A stretch of 64,000 nucleotides of DNA from Pseudomonas sp. CFII64 (GCF_000416235.1 NZ_ATLO01000049.1:1-64000); one strand, 5' to 3'. Shown: positions 25,046-34,485, counted from the first letter of the stretch. Notes: a model not told the origin generated them from the letters alone. Numbers and translations: made by a program.

Positions 25046-25428
25046 TGGACATTCCTGAAGGCCTTACCGAGAGCGCGTATTTTCGCGCCATCGGCTGCCA
25101 GTTGCGGCGCCTTGACATCGGCGTTGCCGAAGTGGCGCTGCCGCTGGAGCCGCACCTGCGCAATCGCGGCAACGTGATGCACGGCGGCGCGATTTTCAGC
25201 CTGGTCGATATCGCCATGGGCCTGGCTTGCTCCAGTTCCCACGGCTTTGATCAGCGCAGCGCGACCATCGAATGCAAAATCAACTACGTGCGCGGGGTCG
25301 CCGACGGCGAAGTCCTGTGCATCGCCAAGGTGCTGCACGCGGGGCGTCGCACGCTGGTCGTCGAAGCCGAAGTGGTCCAGGGCGACAAACTGGTCGCAAA
25401 AGCACAAGGCACGTTCGCTGTGCTCTAG
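25045..25428 (+). CDS. PaaI-family (hotdog) thioesterase
   Basis: 127 aa hotdog-fold acyl-CoA thioesterase. The active-site region NVMHGGAIFSLVDIAMGLACSS carries the HGG motif with the acidic residue D, and CKINYVRGVADGEV follows. Starts on the last base of the tex stop (TGATG), so it is co-translated with tex. In Pseudomonas this gene separates tex and gshA. Substrate not known; small aromatic or short-chain acyl-CoA is the family default. Confidence 0.85.
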   Translation: MDIPEGLTESAYFRAIGCQLRRLDIGVAEVALPLEPHLRNRGNVMHGGAIFSLVDIAMGLACSSSHGFDQRSATIECKINYVRGVADGEVLCIAKVLHAGRRTLVVEAEVVQGDKLVAKAQGTFAVL

Positions 25429-25671
25429 CTGTCACCCCCGGATTTGAGTTAATTTCGGCGTTGCGAAAGCGGCGCCGGAATTTTCCGGGTTCGCTGTGGC
25501 CAGAATGGGCAACGGGTAATGGCGTTTTCGAACCAGGCTCTGCATGAACAGGCTCTGTATGAAATAGTGACAGGGCGCAAAACCAGGCGACAACGCCAGT
25601 TCCCACCTCACCCTTGTACACCGGCATGTCCACCCCCATATTGGGGCGACTGACGCGTGAAGGAATCCAAC

Positions 25672-27258
25672 TTGAGCGAACTTCTCAACCGCCGCCTGGC
25701 TTTGCTTGGCGAGCGCACTAACCTCTCCCTGCTGGAGCAATGCCTGCACGGTATAGAGCGTGAATGCCTGCGCGTGACCGGCGAAGCACGCCTGGCCCAG
25801 ACGCCGCATCCTGAAGAACTGGGTGCTGCGCTGACCAACGGCCTGATCACCACTGACTATTCCGAGTCGCTGCTGGAGTTCATCACGCCCGCGCTGGCGG
25901 ATCCGGCGGCTACCCTGGAAAGCCTCGACAAGATTCATCGGTTCGCCTACAGCAAGCTGGGCAGCGAGTTCCTCTGGAGCCCGTCGATGCCTTGTCCGTT
26001 GCCCGCCGAAGAAGACATTCCGATTGCCTATTACGGCACCTCGAATATCGGCAAGCTCAAGTACGTGTATCGCAAAGGCCTGGCCCTGCGGTACGGCAAG
26101 ACCATGCAGTGCATCGCCGGGATTCACTACAATTTCTCGCTGCCCGAAGCGGTCTGGCCGCTGCTCAAGCAAACCGAGCAATTCGAAGGCAGCGCTCGCG
26201 AGTATCAGTCGCATTCCTACATTGCGCTGATCCGTAACTTCCGCCGCTACAGCTGGTTGCTGATGTACCTGTTCGGCGCCTCGCCGGCCCTGGATGCGGG
26301 TTTCCTGCGCGGGCGCGCGCATCAGCTGGATCAGTTCGATGCCGACACGCTGTATCTGCCCTACGCAACCAGCTTGCGCATGAGCGATCTGGGTTATCAA
26401 AGCAACGCCCAGGCGGGTCTGACGCCTTGCTACAACGATCTGCTGAGCTACACCGACAGCCTGCGCAAAGCGGTGGCAACGCCCTACGCGCCGTATGTCG
26501 AAATCGGCACCCACAAGGACGGCGAGTGGATTCAACTCAACACCAACGTGTTGCAGATTGAAAACGAGTACTACTCCAACATTCGCCCCAAACGCGTGAC
26601 CTATTCGGGCGAGCGTCCGATTCAGGCGCTGGTTGCCCGTGGCGTGCAATACGTTGAAGTGCGCTGCCTGGACATCAACCCGTTCCTGCCGACCGGCATC
26701 GACCTGCAGCAATCGCGCTTCATCGATGCGTTCGTGCTGTATTGCGCCCTGCAGGAAAGCCCCCAGCTGGCCAATAACGAGTGCAACAACGCTGCGTCGA
26801 ACTTCCTGACCGTGGTCAAGGACGGCCGCCGTCCGGGCCTGGAATTGAATCGCAATGACAGCACCATCGACCTGAAAGCCTGGGCCACCGAGCTGCTGGA
26901 GAAGATCAAGCCGATTGCGCTGCTGCTCGACGAAGCACAAGGCACTGACGAACACATCAAGTCGATCGCGGCGCAGCAATCGAAGGTCAACGACTCGTCC
27001 CAAACCCCGTCGGCCAAGGTGCTGGCAAGCATGACCGAGCACAAGGAAGGCTTCACCGCATTCTCGATGCGCCAGAGCCAGCTGCATGCCGAGTATTTCC
27101 GCAGCAATCCGCTGAGCGTCGAGGAACAATCGAACTTCGAAACCCTGGCCCGAACCTCCATCGCCGAACAGGCCGAGCTGGAACAGACCGAAGAAGTCGT
27201 AGATTTCGATACGTTCGTTGGGGCTTATCAAGCGAGCATCCTGCGGATCAGTAACTGA
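25672..27258 (+). CDS. gshA: Glutamate-cysteine ligase
   Basis: First step of glutathione synthesis: ATP-dependent joining of glutamate and cysteine, cytoplasmic; 528 aa, proteobacterial GshA type. Blocks: ECLRVTGEARLAQTPHPEELGAALTNG, ITTDYSESLLEFITPA, YYGTSNIGKLKYVYRKGL and IQLNTNVLQIENEYYSNIRPKR. The start is probably TTG at 25672 (AAGGA 7 nt upstream), giving MSELLNRRLALLG; an in-frame GTG at 25657 is less likely. Upstream 243 nt is intergenic, with a small CCCCATATTGGGG palindrome. Confidence 0.93.
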   Translation: MSELLNRRLALLGERTNLSLLEQCLHGIERECLRVTGEARLAQTPHPEELGAALTNGLITTDYSESLLEFITPALADPAATLESLDKIHRFAYSKLGSEFLWSPSMPCPLPAEEDIPIAYYGTSNIGKLKYVYRKGLALRYGKTMQCIAGIHYNFSLPEAVWPLLKQTEQFEGSAREYQSHSYIALIRNFRRYSWLLMYLFGASPALDAGFLRGRAHQLDQFDADTLYLPYATSLRMSDLGYQSNAQAGLTPCYNDLLSYTDSLRKAVATPYAPYVEIGTHKDGEWIQLNTNVLQIENEYYSNIRPKRVTYSGERPIQALVARGVQYVEVRCLDINPFLPTGIDLQQSRFIDAFVLYCALQESPQLANNECNNAASNFLTVVKDGRRPGLELNRNDSTIDLKAWATELLEKIKPIALLLDEAQGTDEHIKSIAAQQSKVNDSSQTPSAKVLASMTEHKEGFTAFSMRQSQLHAEYFRSNPLSVEEQSNFETLARTSIAEQAELEQTEEVVDFDTFVGAYQASILRISN

Positions 27259-27290
27259 TCGGTGCTATTCCCCTGTTGGAGAGGCTTAGC

Positions 27291-27326
27291 CGTAGGAGCG
27301 ACCGTAGGAGCGACCGTAGGAGCGAC
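27291..27326 (+). repeat. Three tandem 12-bp repeats within a REP region
   Basis: CGTAGGAGCGAC occurs three times in a row without mismatch. Each unit is the arm of a REP element, so the repeat probably grew by slippage or REP activity. Confidence 0.9.
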
Positions 27327-27334
27327 TTTAGTCG

Positions 27335-27366
<32 letters not shown>

Positions 27367-27375
27367 CCAATTGCC

Positions 27376-27398
27376 CTCCCGGCTAAAGCCGGTCCTAC
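27376..27398. repeat. REP half after the tandem repeats
   Basis: CTCCCGGCTAAAGCCGGTCC at 27376- with TAC, the right-hand arm of the common REP. It pairs with the upstream GTAGGAGCGACTTTAGTCGC arm only imperfectly. Confidence 0.85.
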
Positions 27399-27446
27399 AC
27401 CAGGCCTCGCTCCAACAAGGTGACGTTCGATTCTCACTGCCCACAG

Positions 27447-28274
27447 TCAGCGCGCTTGTGTCTCGACATGCTTCGCCGCTTCGGCCATCGACAGCCAGCT
27501 CTGCCTGGCCCGGGCAAAATCCTTGGTCTGCCTCATGCCGACAAAAAACTCGATGGTGTCCTGGGCAGTGTCATGGAAGCTGACGCACTCGAGTTCTACA
27601 AGCCGATGATCCGTCAACGCAACGAACAATTGCGCCATCCTACGAGGCGTAAACACCCAGCAGTGCACGTCGTGATAGGCATTTGTGCTGAGGATCTGCT
27701 GTGCAATATTTTGCGCATCCCTGAGCGTGTGATGGCGTTCTAGCGTTCCAGGCTCGATCTGTGAACGCCACGCCTTCGCTCCGTCCAGCTTGACCACATT
27801 AAGCACGTAATCCATCACGATATGCGCCATGGGGAAGCGCGCCTTCACCAGATCCGCATACAGCACGTCGGATAGTCGGGTCGTGGCTCTGAGGTAGTCG
27901 AAGGTGAAACGCTTGTCGGGAACGACCAGTCGAATCTCACCGCCTTCATTGAGAATCGAGCACAGCTCATTGAGCCATCCGATCAGATTCGGAACATGCT
28001 CGATGACATGCGACGCTACTACGTAATCGACCGTTGTCCCGACGCTGTGTGCCAGCGTGCCTTCACCGAGGATCGCTGTTACGTCCACTATTTCGTCGAT
28101 ATCCACGTCCGGATCCTGGCGATACTTTTCCCTGAGCGCCTCGGTACTGGCGTGATCGGCGTAAATCACATTGTGTTCAGCGGCCTTGATGAAAGGGCGA
28201 CACAGCGCGCCGATTTCAAGCCCCCGCTTGCCTTCTATCGATAGTCCGGATAACAGCTTTTTTGTGCGGTCCAT
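27447..28274 (-). CDS. Orphan class I SAM-dependent methyltransferase
   Basis: 275 aa methyltransferase: motif I GLEIGALCRPF, VIYADHASTEAL, DYVVASHVIEHVPNLIGWLNEL and LNEGGEIRLVVPDKRFTFDYLR. The GxE core (IGALCRP) plus VIEHVP mark the FtsJ/Methyltransf_23-like group acting on sugars, lipids or small molecules. AAGGAAGA precedes the ATG. It sits alone between gshA and argA, which adjoin in the arrangement I remember from P. aeruginosa, so it is a likely insertion. Substrate unknown. Confidence 0.8.
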   Translation of the reverse strand: MDRTKKLLSGLSIEGKRGLEIGALCRPFIKAAEHNVIYADHASTEALREKYRQDPDVDIDEIVDVTAILGEGTLAHSVGTTVDYVVASHVIEHVPNLIGWLNELCSILNEGGEIRLVVPDKRFTFDYLRATTRLSDVLYADLVKARFPMAHIVMDYVLNVVKLDGAKAWRSQIEPGTLERHHTLRDAQNIAQQILSTNAYHDVHCWVFTPRRMAQLFVALTDHRLVELECVSFHDTAQDTIEFFVGMRQTKDFARARQSWLSMAEAAKHVETQAR

Positions 28275-28443
28275 GCGTTCTTCCTTGATGAGGGCCCGAC
28301 GAAAATCTGCACAACAAGGATCGCAATGAATCGGGTGGGGTGATTTGGGTTTCAGCTAGAAACTGTAGACGGGAGATGAAGGGCAACGGCGGGCAAATGA
28401 TGAGCGGCGGGGCTCAACACCTCCCGTTGGAGGGAGGATTGGC

Positions 28444-28533
28444 GTAGGACCGGATTTATTCGGGAAGGCGGCGGTCCAGCTGGCAGATTTGCATCTGCCG
28501 AACTGCCGCCTTCGGGAATGAATTCCCTCCTAC
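28444..28533. repeat. Degenerate REP doublet
   Basis: GTAGGACCGGATTTATTCGG faces a weaker arm ending CCCTCCTAC (28533); the middle also carries GGCGGCGGTCC/CTGCCGCC stretches. It lies between the methyltransferase and argA. More diverged than the other REPs here. Confidence 0.75.
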
Positions 28534-28552
28534 AGGTTCACGATTGTCGTTT

Positions 28553-29851
28553 TTACAACGCCTTCTCGAAGATCTTCGAATTACGCTGATAGTTATAAAG
28601 CGACGCCCGGGCCGCAGGCATGCGTTCGACGGTGCTTGGCTCGAAGCCGCGTTCACGGAACCAGTGGGCGGTGCGGGTGGTGAGGACGAACAGGGTTTTC
28701 AGGCCCTGCTCCCGCGCACGGGTTTCGATGCGTTCGAGCAGTTCGTCGCCGCGACCGCCGTGGCGGTATTCCGGGTTCACCGCCAGACACGCCAGCTCGC
28801 CGGCATCCGAATCGGCAATGCGATACAGCGCCGCACAGGCGATGATCAGCCCCTCGCGCTCAACCACGCTGAACTGCTCGATCTCACGCTCCAGCACTTC
28901 GCGGGAACGGCGCACCAGAATGCCTTGCTCTTCCAGCGGCGTGATCAAATCCATCAGGCCGCCAACGTCTTCAATGGCCGCTTCGCGCACCAACTCGAAT
29001 TGTTCCTGCGCCACCAGCGTACCGCCGCCGTCACGGGTGAACAGCTCGGTGAGCAGCGCGCCGTCTTCCACATAGCTGACGATATGGCTGCGCCCGACGC
29101 CGCCGCGACAGGCTTCGGCCGCCGCTTCCAGCAGCTCGGCCTGATAATTGGTGCCCAGACGCAGCATATGCGCCGGAACCTGTTGCGGCCGCAGCTCGCG
29201 CACCAGTCGCCCTTGCTCATCAAGCAAACCGGGCTCTTCACCGAACAGCAGCAGCTTGTCGGCGCCCAGATCGATAGCCGCGCGAGTCGCTACGTCTTCA
29301 CAGGCGATGTTGAAAATCTCGCCGGTTGGTGAATAACCAATCGGCGACAACAGCACGATGTGGCGCTCATCCAGCAGGCGATTGATCCCTTTGCGGTCGA
29401 TGCGGCGCACTTCGCCGGTGTGCTGGTAATCCACGCCTTCCAGCACGCCGATTGGCCGAGCCGTCACGAGGTTGCCGCTGGTGACCCGCAGCCGCGAGCC
29501 CTGCATCGGCGAGGCGGCCATGTCCATGGACAGGCGCGCTTCGATGTCCAGGCGCAGATGGCCGACCGCATCGATCACGCAGTCGAGGGTTTCGGCGTCG
29601 GTGATGCGCAGGTTGCGATGAAACTTCGGCGTCAGGCCTCGTGCCGACAGGCGGCTTTCGATCTGCGGGCGCGAACCGTGGACCAAGACCAGACGCACGC
29701 CCAGGCTGTGCAGCAGCACCAGGTCGTGGACGATATTGCCGAAATTGGGATGTTCAACGCCGTCGCCGGGCAACATCACGACGAAGGTGCGTTCCCGGTG
29801 AGCGTTGATATAAGGCGAAGCGTGGCGAAGCCAGTTGACGTACTCGTGCAT
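28553..29851 (-). CDS. argA: Amino-acid N-acetyltransferase (N-acetylglutamate synthase)
   Basis: 432 aa, first step of arginine biosynthesis. N-terminal kinase-like fold (FVVMLPGDGVEHPNFGNIVHDLVLLHSLGVRLVLVHGSRPQI) and C-terminal GNAT domain (ACLAVNPEYRHGGRGDELLERIETRAREQG). I start at the ATG at 29851 with AAGG just upstream, giving MHEYVNWLRHASPYINAHRE, the family start; the frame is open to 29899. Arginine-inhibited in known relatives. argE is next upstream on the same strand, 126 nt away. Confidence 0.95.
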   Translation of the reverse strand: MHEYVNWLRHASPYINAHRERTFVVMLPGDGVEHPNFGNIVHDLVLLHSLGVRLVLVHGSRPQIESRLSARGLTPKFHRNLRITDAETLDCVIDAVGHLRLDIEARLSMDMAASPMQGSRLRVTSGNLVTARPIGVLEGVDYQHTGEVRRIDRKGINRLLDERHIVLLSPIGYSPTGEIFNIACEDVATRAAIDLGADKLLLFGEEPGLLDEQGRLVRELRPQQVPAHMLRLGTNYQAELLEAAAEACRGGVGRSHIVSYVEDGALLTELFTRDGGGTLVAQEQFELVREAAIEDVGGLMDLITPLEEQGILVRRSREVLEREIEQFSVVEREGLIIACAALYRIADSDAGELACLAVNPEYRHGGRGDELLERIETRAREQGLKTLFVLTTRTAHWFRERGFEPSTVERMPAARASLYNYQRNSKIFEKAL

Positions 29852-29977
29852 AACCTTGGGAGCCTGCGAGAAAGATGGACGAAGGACAAAAACACTCACA
29901 ACCGTGAAATGGTTATCGTCGGAACAGGCCTGGCAACACGCGCACTCTCCTTTTCTGGATGGTCAACAACGCCCGAT

Positions 29978-31126
29978 TCATTGCGGGCTCAAGCAATAAT
30001 GTTCGATCAACTGGCTCAATAGACGCACAGTAGGCTGCAAGCGTGACATTTCAAGGTATTCGCCCGGTTGATGCGCGCACGCAATGTCCCCAGGACCCAA
30101 CACCAGCGTCTCGCAACCCAGGCGCTGAAAATAAGCCGCTTCGGTGCCGAATGCTACCGCCTCGGCACGATGTCCTGTAAGACGCTCGGCAACCCGCACC
30201 AGTTCCGCATCGGCGTCCTGTTCGAACGGCGGCGCCTCGGGAAACAGCGGCGCGTAGTCGATTTTCACCTGATGCAGCTCGGCCAGCGGCTCCAGCTTTT
30301 GCCGGATCGCCGCGCGCAACACGCTCGGGTCCATGCCCGGCAAAGGCCGCAGATCGAATTCCAGAGAGCATTGGCCGCAGATCCGGTTCGGGTTGTCGCC
30401 GCCATGGATGCAGCCGAAATTCAGGGTCGGCGTCGGCACGCTGAACTGCGGATTGCGGTATTGCTGCTGCCATTGCTGGCGCAGGACTTTAAGCTCGCTG
30501 ATCGCATCGTGCATGGCTTCGAGTGCGCTGTGGCCCAGGCTCGGGTCGGACGAATGGCCGCTGCGCCCGAGAATATCGATGCGCTCCATCATCACGCCCT
30601 TGTGCAGGCGAATCGGCTTGAGCCCGGTGGGTTCGCCGATCACGGCTGCACGCCCCAGCGGCCGACCGGCTTCAGCCAGCGCCCGGGCGCCGGCCATCGA
30701 GCTTTCTTCGTCGCAGGTGGCAAGGATCAGCAGCGGTTGCTTGAAAGGCTTGTCCAGCAGCGGCTGCACGGCTTCGATGACCAGCGCGAAAAAGCCCTTC
30801 ATGTCGCAGCTGCCCAGTCCGACCCAGCGGCCGTCAACTTCTGTCAGCTTCAAGGGATCGGTCTGCCACAACGCGCCGTCAAACGGCACGGTATCGCTGT
30901 GTCCCGCCAATACCAGCCCGCCGGGGCCGCTGCCGAAACTGGCCAGCAGATTGAATTTGCCCGGCGAGACCTGCTGGATATCACAGGCAAAGCCCAGATC
31001 CCCCAGCCAGGTGGCCAACAGATCAATGACCGCGCGATTGGACTGGTCCAGGGAAGGCTGCGTGCAGCTCACCGAAGGCGTGGCGATCAGGGCGGCAAAC
31101 TGGTCTTTCATGGACGGCAAAGGCAT
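29978..31126 (-). CDS. argE: Acetylornithine deacetylase
   Basis: 382 aa zinc-dependent M20 family hydrolase. Metal-binding stretches: LAGHSDTVPFDG, GLGSCDMKGFFALV, CDEESSMAGARAL, GEPTGLKPIRLHKG, and the late VLGPGDIACAHQPGEY. The ATG at 31126 is chosen because GAGGA is 9 nt upstream; earlier ATGs at 31162-31165 have no such site. Makes ornithine from N-acetylornithine; whether this pathway or the ArgJ cycle dominates in this genus is uncertain, so the substrate may be another N-acyl amino acid. Confidence 0.88.
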   Translation of the reverse strand: MPLPSMKDQFAALIATPSVSCTQPSLDQSNRAVIDLLATWLGDLGFACDIQQVSPGKFNLLASFGSGPGGLVLAGHSDTVPFDGALWQTDPLKLTEVDGRWVGLGSCDMKGFFALVIEAVQPLLDKPFKQPLLILATCDEESSMAGARALAEAGRPLGRAAVIGEPTGLKPIRLHKGVMMERIDILGRSGHSSDPSLGHSALEAMHDAISELKVLRQQWQQQYRNPQFSVPTPTLNFGCIHGGDNPNRICGQCSLEFDLRPLPGMDPSVLRAAIRQKLEPLAELHQVKIDYAPLFPEAPPFEQDADAELVRVAERLTGHRAEAVAFGTEAAYFQRLGCETLVLGPGDIACAHQPGEYLEMSRLQPTVRLLSQLIEHYCLSPQ

Positions 31127-31350
31127 CGATGATTCCTCAAGGCGGGTCAACACGCGATCCATCATAGGGCTATTGGGTGTTGGTAATAAACTGCAACGAG
31201 CTGATTGAACTGATCCGGGGGCGCACAGGCAATCGGTGGAGGGAACGGCCTATATCAAGCGTGGCGAAATTCCGCACTAACACTGTCGTGTTTTCACTCA
31301 AAGCGTATGCATTCCTTTGAGATAAAATGCCGCTCCCGTGGGCGTGAGTT

Positions 31351-31893
31351 ATGTCATATTTTTCATCGCTGTCGATAGGCGCAGAAACCTACGATTTTTC
31401 ACACCTTGAACCCTTCACTTTCGTTGTAGGAAGTCAGCTGGCGAAACGCGATCTGCGTGTCCACGTCACGTTCTCGACTCACTGTTTCAGCAGAGCCTAT
31501 GACAACGCCAGCCACGGCCAAGGCGAGCCCATCATCGATCAAGGGACACCGCGACCGCGCTCTTTCTGCCAGACTCGGTATCGACTGTCCCACAAACTTC
31601 CAACTTTGATTAAAAGCCTTGAGCACCCCAAGGCGAAGGTCTGGGAAACGGCGGCCGAACGCAATTGGAGCTATTCGATTACCGTTGATGATCCCGCCGG
31701 GCCTTATCACGTATTTTTTGAAGTCCGCAGGGCTTCCCGAGAAAGACGTCAGTGGCAGGATCTGAACCTTGTGGTCGAGAGTGCTTATCACGAAGACAGC
31801 GCTAGAACGGGCCCCAGACTCAAGGGTTCAATGGTATTTGTTCTGCTGTGCGGCAAGATCTACCTGAATCAGCCGACGGCGACACAACGTTAG
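31351..31893 (+). CDS. Unknown 180-aa protein with its own terminator
   Basis: I do not recognise a function. The protein is soluble with no signal peptide; it has conserved-looking blocks: SFCQTRYRLSHKLPTLI, KVWETAAERNWSYSITVDDP, YHVFFEVRRA, DLNLVVESAYHED and GSMVFVLLCGKIYLN. Cys/His are scattered (CFSR, SFCQTRYRLSH, LLCGK), so a metal site is possible. I have a loose memory of similar uncharacterised proteins in mobile or phage-linked positions of pseudomonads. A terminator follows 11 nt after the stop, so it is likely a single-gene unit. Confidence 0.7.
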   Translation: MSYFSSLSIGAETYDFSHLEPFTFVVGSQLAKRDLRVHVTFSTHCFSRAYDNASHGQGEPIIDQGTPRPRSFCQTRYRLSHKLPTLIKSLEHPKAKVWETAAERNWSYSITVDDPAGPYHVFFEVRRASRERRQWQDLNLVVESAYHEDSARTGPRLKGSMVFVLLCGKIYLNQPTATQR

Positions 31894-31903
31894 GAAAACG
31901 AAA

Positions 31904-31930
31904 AAAGGCGCCGGTTCAGGGCGCCTTTCT
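31904..31930. terminator. Terminator after the 180-aa gene
   Basis: AAAGGCGCC / GGCGCCTTT stem around a 7-nt loop, with an A run before and CTCG after on the plus strand. Intrinsic terminator; works on either strand. Confidence 0.8.
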
Positions 31931-32259
31931 CGTATTCGGTAAAGCAGATCCGGACACCACTTTCGACCCGCCTTGCGCGAGTACGGCTTTCGCCGCTGGG
32001 AAGCGCTCAATCTCATCCGGTCAGTCGCTTCGAAGGCCCTACTTTAATCAGATTTGGCCCGCCAGGCAACAATCCTGGGTCGGGCTTAAGGTCGCTGCGA
32101 GTAATCAGTCGTAACGCCATACTCATCGCAGTATTGTTAGCGCCCAACAGTTTCATCCGGCCTGTTACCGGCCATGTCCTGTACACTGCACGACCTCAGC
32201 AGCCACGTGACAACAGGCTGCGCCCCCGTTTTTAGTTATCAGCGTCTGGATTCCCGGCC
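31931..32259. other. Intergenic spacer before the CYTH-CHAD gene
   Basis: About 330 nt with no convincing gene. A TACACT box (32182-32187) could be a promoter for the next gene, but I see no matching -35. No RNA gene or repeat recognised. Confidence 0.55.
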
Positions 32260-33627
32260 ATGCAGAAAGAAACAGAAATCAAACTCCGCGTCAGCCGCGA
32301 AACCCTCGCTGCACTGCGCGAACACCCGTTGCTGAAGAAGCGCAACAAAAGTGGTTGGGAGCGTCTTGAGCTGTCCAACCAGTATTTCGACACGCCGGAG
32401 CGCGACCTGGCCAACGCCAAGGTTGCCTTGCGCCTGCGTCGTGATGGCGAGCAGATCATCCAGACCCTCAAGACGCGCGGGCAGAGCATTGCCGGCCTGT
32501 CGGAGCGCAACGAGTACAACTGGGATCTGCCCAAAGCCAAGCTGGACCTGAAAAAGCTTGATGGCGAATGCTGGCCGGAGCAACTGGCCGAGCTGGACAA
32601 AAAAACCATCAAGCCGCTGTTCACCACCGATTTCATCCGCGAGAAGGCGGAAATCGCCTGGGGCCGGGGCAAGGCCAAGGTGGTGATCGAAGCCGCACTG
32701 GATCTGGGCCAGGTCGTCGCGGGCAAGCAGAAAGAAGAAATCTGCGAGCTGGAGCTGGAATTGCGCGAAGGCGATCCGGCCGCGCTGCTGGAGCTGGCCG
32801 CCGAGTTGGCCCTGACCCTGCCATTGATGCCGTGCGATATCAGCAAGGCTGAGCGCGGCTATCGCCTGTTCGACGCCAACAGCTATTCCCTGAGCCTGCC
32901 GGCGCCGCAACTGCATGCCGAAATGCCGCTGGACGATGCTTACTCAGCGTTGGCCTGGCATCTGCTGGGCAGCAGTCAGCGTCTGGCCGAGCAATATCGC
33001 TTCAATGGCCATTGGCGCTTGTTGCAGGACTGGGTCGCGTTGCTGGTTGAATTGCGTTCGCTGACCGGCAGCCTCGGTCAGGCCGCGCCGCGCGCTTCCT
33101 CGGCCGAACTGCGCACAGCGCTGGATGCATTGCTGGAAGACTGGCGGCCGCTGGTGCAGGCCGGTCAGGAAGATGGCGATGTGCGCAATGCCGCTCACGA
33201 GCAGTTCCTGGAAGAAATGCAGGACACGCGCTGGGGTTTGTTCTCGCTGAACACCTCGCGTTGGTTGCTGACCCGCAGCTGGACCGTCGAACGCAACAAC
33301 CGTGGCAATCGCCAGGGCGCTGCGCAGTTGGCCAGCTGGTTGCCGCGTTTGCTGGCTGACGAAGCGACTGCCTTGCAGTTGGGGCGTTATCAGCAGCAGC
33401 CGGAAGATCTTGCCGAGCAACTGCCGCGTATCGAGCGCATCCAGGCCTGGCTGCATCACGCCCGTGGCGCGCTGGATCTGCCGGAGCTGGATCGTCTGTA
33501 CGGCGAGCTGAACAAGCTGGTGCAAGTGGCCGAACTGCCGATCAGCGACGAAGTGCTGGACGCTCGTGTGCAACAGACCATCGTCGTGTTCCAGAGCCGC
33601 GCCTGGAAAACCTTGTTGCGGTTGTAA
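32260..33627 (+). CDS. CYTH-CHAD inorganic triphosphatase (YgiF-like)
   Basis: 455 aa. The CYTH domain (residues 1-205) starts with the EIK signature (MQKETEIKLRVS) and continues with YFDTPERDLANAKVALRLRRDGE, LKTRG and IEAALDLG, the triphosphate tunnel. The second half is a CHAD domain of helices. E. coli YgiF hydrolyses inorganic tripolyphosphate; CHAD domains bind polyphosphate. In Pseudomonas relatives the role is linked to polyphosphate metabolism. Single gene with a REP behind it. Confidence 0.88.
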   Translation: MQKETEIKLRVSRETLAALREHPLLKKRNKSGWERLELSNQYFDTPERDLANAKVALRLRRDGEQIIQTLKTRGQSIAGLSERNEYNWDLPKAKLDLKKLDGECWPEQLAELDKKTIKPLFTTDFIREKAEIAWGRGKAKVVIEAALDLGQVVAGKQKEEICELELELREGDPAALLELAAELALTLPLMPCDISKAERGYRLFDANSYSLSLPAPQLHAEMPLDDAYSALAWHLLGSSQRLAEQYRFNGHWRLLQDWVALLVELRSLTGSLGQAAPRASSAELRTALDALLEDWRPLVQAGQEDGDVRNAAHEQFLEEMQDTRWGLFSLNTSRWLLTRSWTVERNNRGNRQGAAQLASWLPRLLADEATALQLGRYQQQPEDLAEQLPRIERIQAWLHHARGALDLPELDRLYGELNKLVQVAELPISDEVLDARVQQTIVVFQSRAWKTLLRL

Positions 33628-33642
33628 GAAAAGCAAGGACCC

Positions 33643-33716
33643 GTAGGACCGGCTTTAGCCGGGAGCAGCATATCCACCATTGGGAATGCAGCGCTCCCGG
33701 ATAAATCCGGTCCTAC
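33643..33716. repeat. REP doublet
   Basis: GTAGGACCGGCTTTAGCCGG (33643-) faces CCGGATAAATCCGGTCCTAC (ending 33716). It lies between the convergent CYTH-CHAD gene and the ABC ATPase. Confidence 0.9.
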
Positions 33717-33747
33717 AGGATTTGCGTTCCCATTCAGAACGCGGGCT

Positions 33748-34485
33748 TCAAGCCCCCTGCTCCACCGACCCGATAAAGTTCGCCAGCTCTGGCGTGCGCG
33801 GGTTGGCGAAGAGGATCTTCGGGTCGCCCACTTCGTGCACTTTCCCTTGATGCATGAACACCAGCTTGTCGCCGACTTCACGGGCGAAGCGCATTTCGTG
33901 GGTGACCATGATCAGCGTCATGCCATCGGCCGCCAGTTGGCGCACCACGCCGAGCACTTCGTTGACCAGTTCCGGGTCCAGCGCCGAAGTGATTTCATCG
34001 CACAGCAGCACTTTGGGTGACATTGCCAGCGCCCGGGCAATCGCCACGCGCTGTTGCTGACCACCGGACAGCCGATCCGGGAAGGCATCGAATTTCTCAC
34101 TCAGCCCGACCCGCTCCAGCATGCGTTTGGCCAGCTTGCGGGCTTCATCACGCGACACTTTCTGTACGACTTGCGGCGCGAGCATGACGTTTTCGCCGAC
34201 GCTCAGGTGCGGAAACAGGTTGAACTGCTGAAAGACCATGCCGACTTTCTGCCGCAGCGTGCGCAGGTCTGCGCGCGCGGCATCCAGGTATTCGCCATCG
34301 ACTTCGATAACGCCGTCATTGATCGATTCCAGGCCGTTCAGGGTGCGCAACAGCGTGCTTTTGCCCGAACCGCTGCGACCGATGATTGCCACGACCTGGC
34401 CTTCTTCCACGGAAAGGTCGATGCCCTTGAGAACGTGGTGGTCGCCGTAATATTTATGCAACGCGGAAATTCTAAGCAGAGGCAT
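33748..34485 (-). CDS. Polar amino-acid ABC importer, ATPase
   Basis: 245 aa ATPase of the PAAT family. Walker A is GRSGSGKST, signature LSGGQQQR, Walker B VLLCDEITSALD (I in place of the common P), H-loop VTHE. ATG at 34485 is 7 nt after GGAG. It overlaps the end of the upstream permease gene by 14 nt. Last gene of a four-gene operon (binding protein, two permeases, ATPase). Substrate not readable; the GntR-type regulator suggests an amino acid or amine. Confidence 0.92.
   Translation of the reverse strand: MPLLRISALHKYYGDHHVLKGIDLSVEEGQVVAIIGRSGSGKSTLLRTLNGLESINDGVIEVDGEYLDAARADLRTLRQKVGMVFQQFNLFPHLSVGENVMLAPQVVQKVSRDEARKLAKRMLERVGLSEKFDAFPDRLSGGQQQRVAIARALAMSPKVLLCDEITSALDPELVNEVLGVVRQLAADGMTLIMVTHEMRFAREVGDKLVFMHQGKVHEVGDPKILFANPRTPELANFIGSVEQGA

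Noticed and set aside
25432..27231. 599-codon antisense frame over gshA
   Set aside because: gshA motifs are clear on the plus strand; the antisense frame has no start context.
31848..32114. 88-codon frame after the 180-aa gene
   Set aside because: It runs through the terminator stem and has no ribosome site or recognisable domain.
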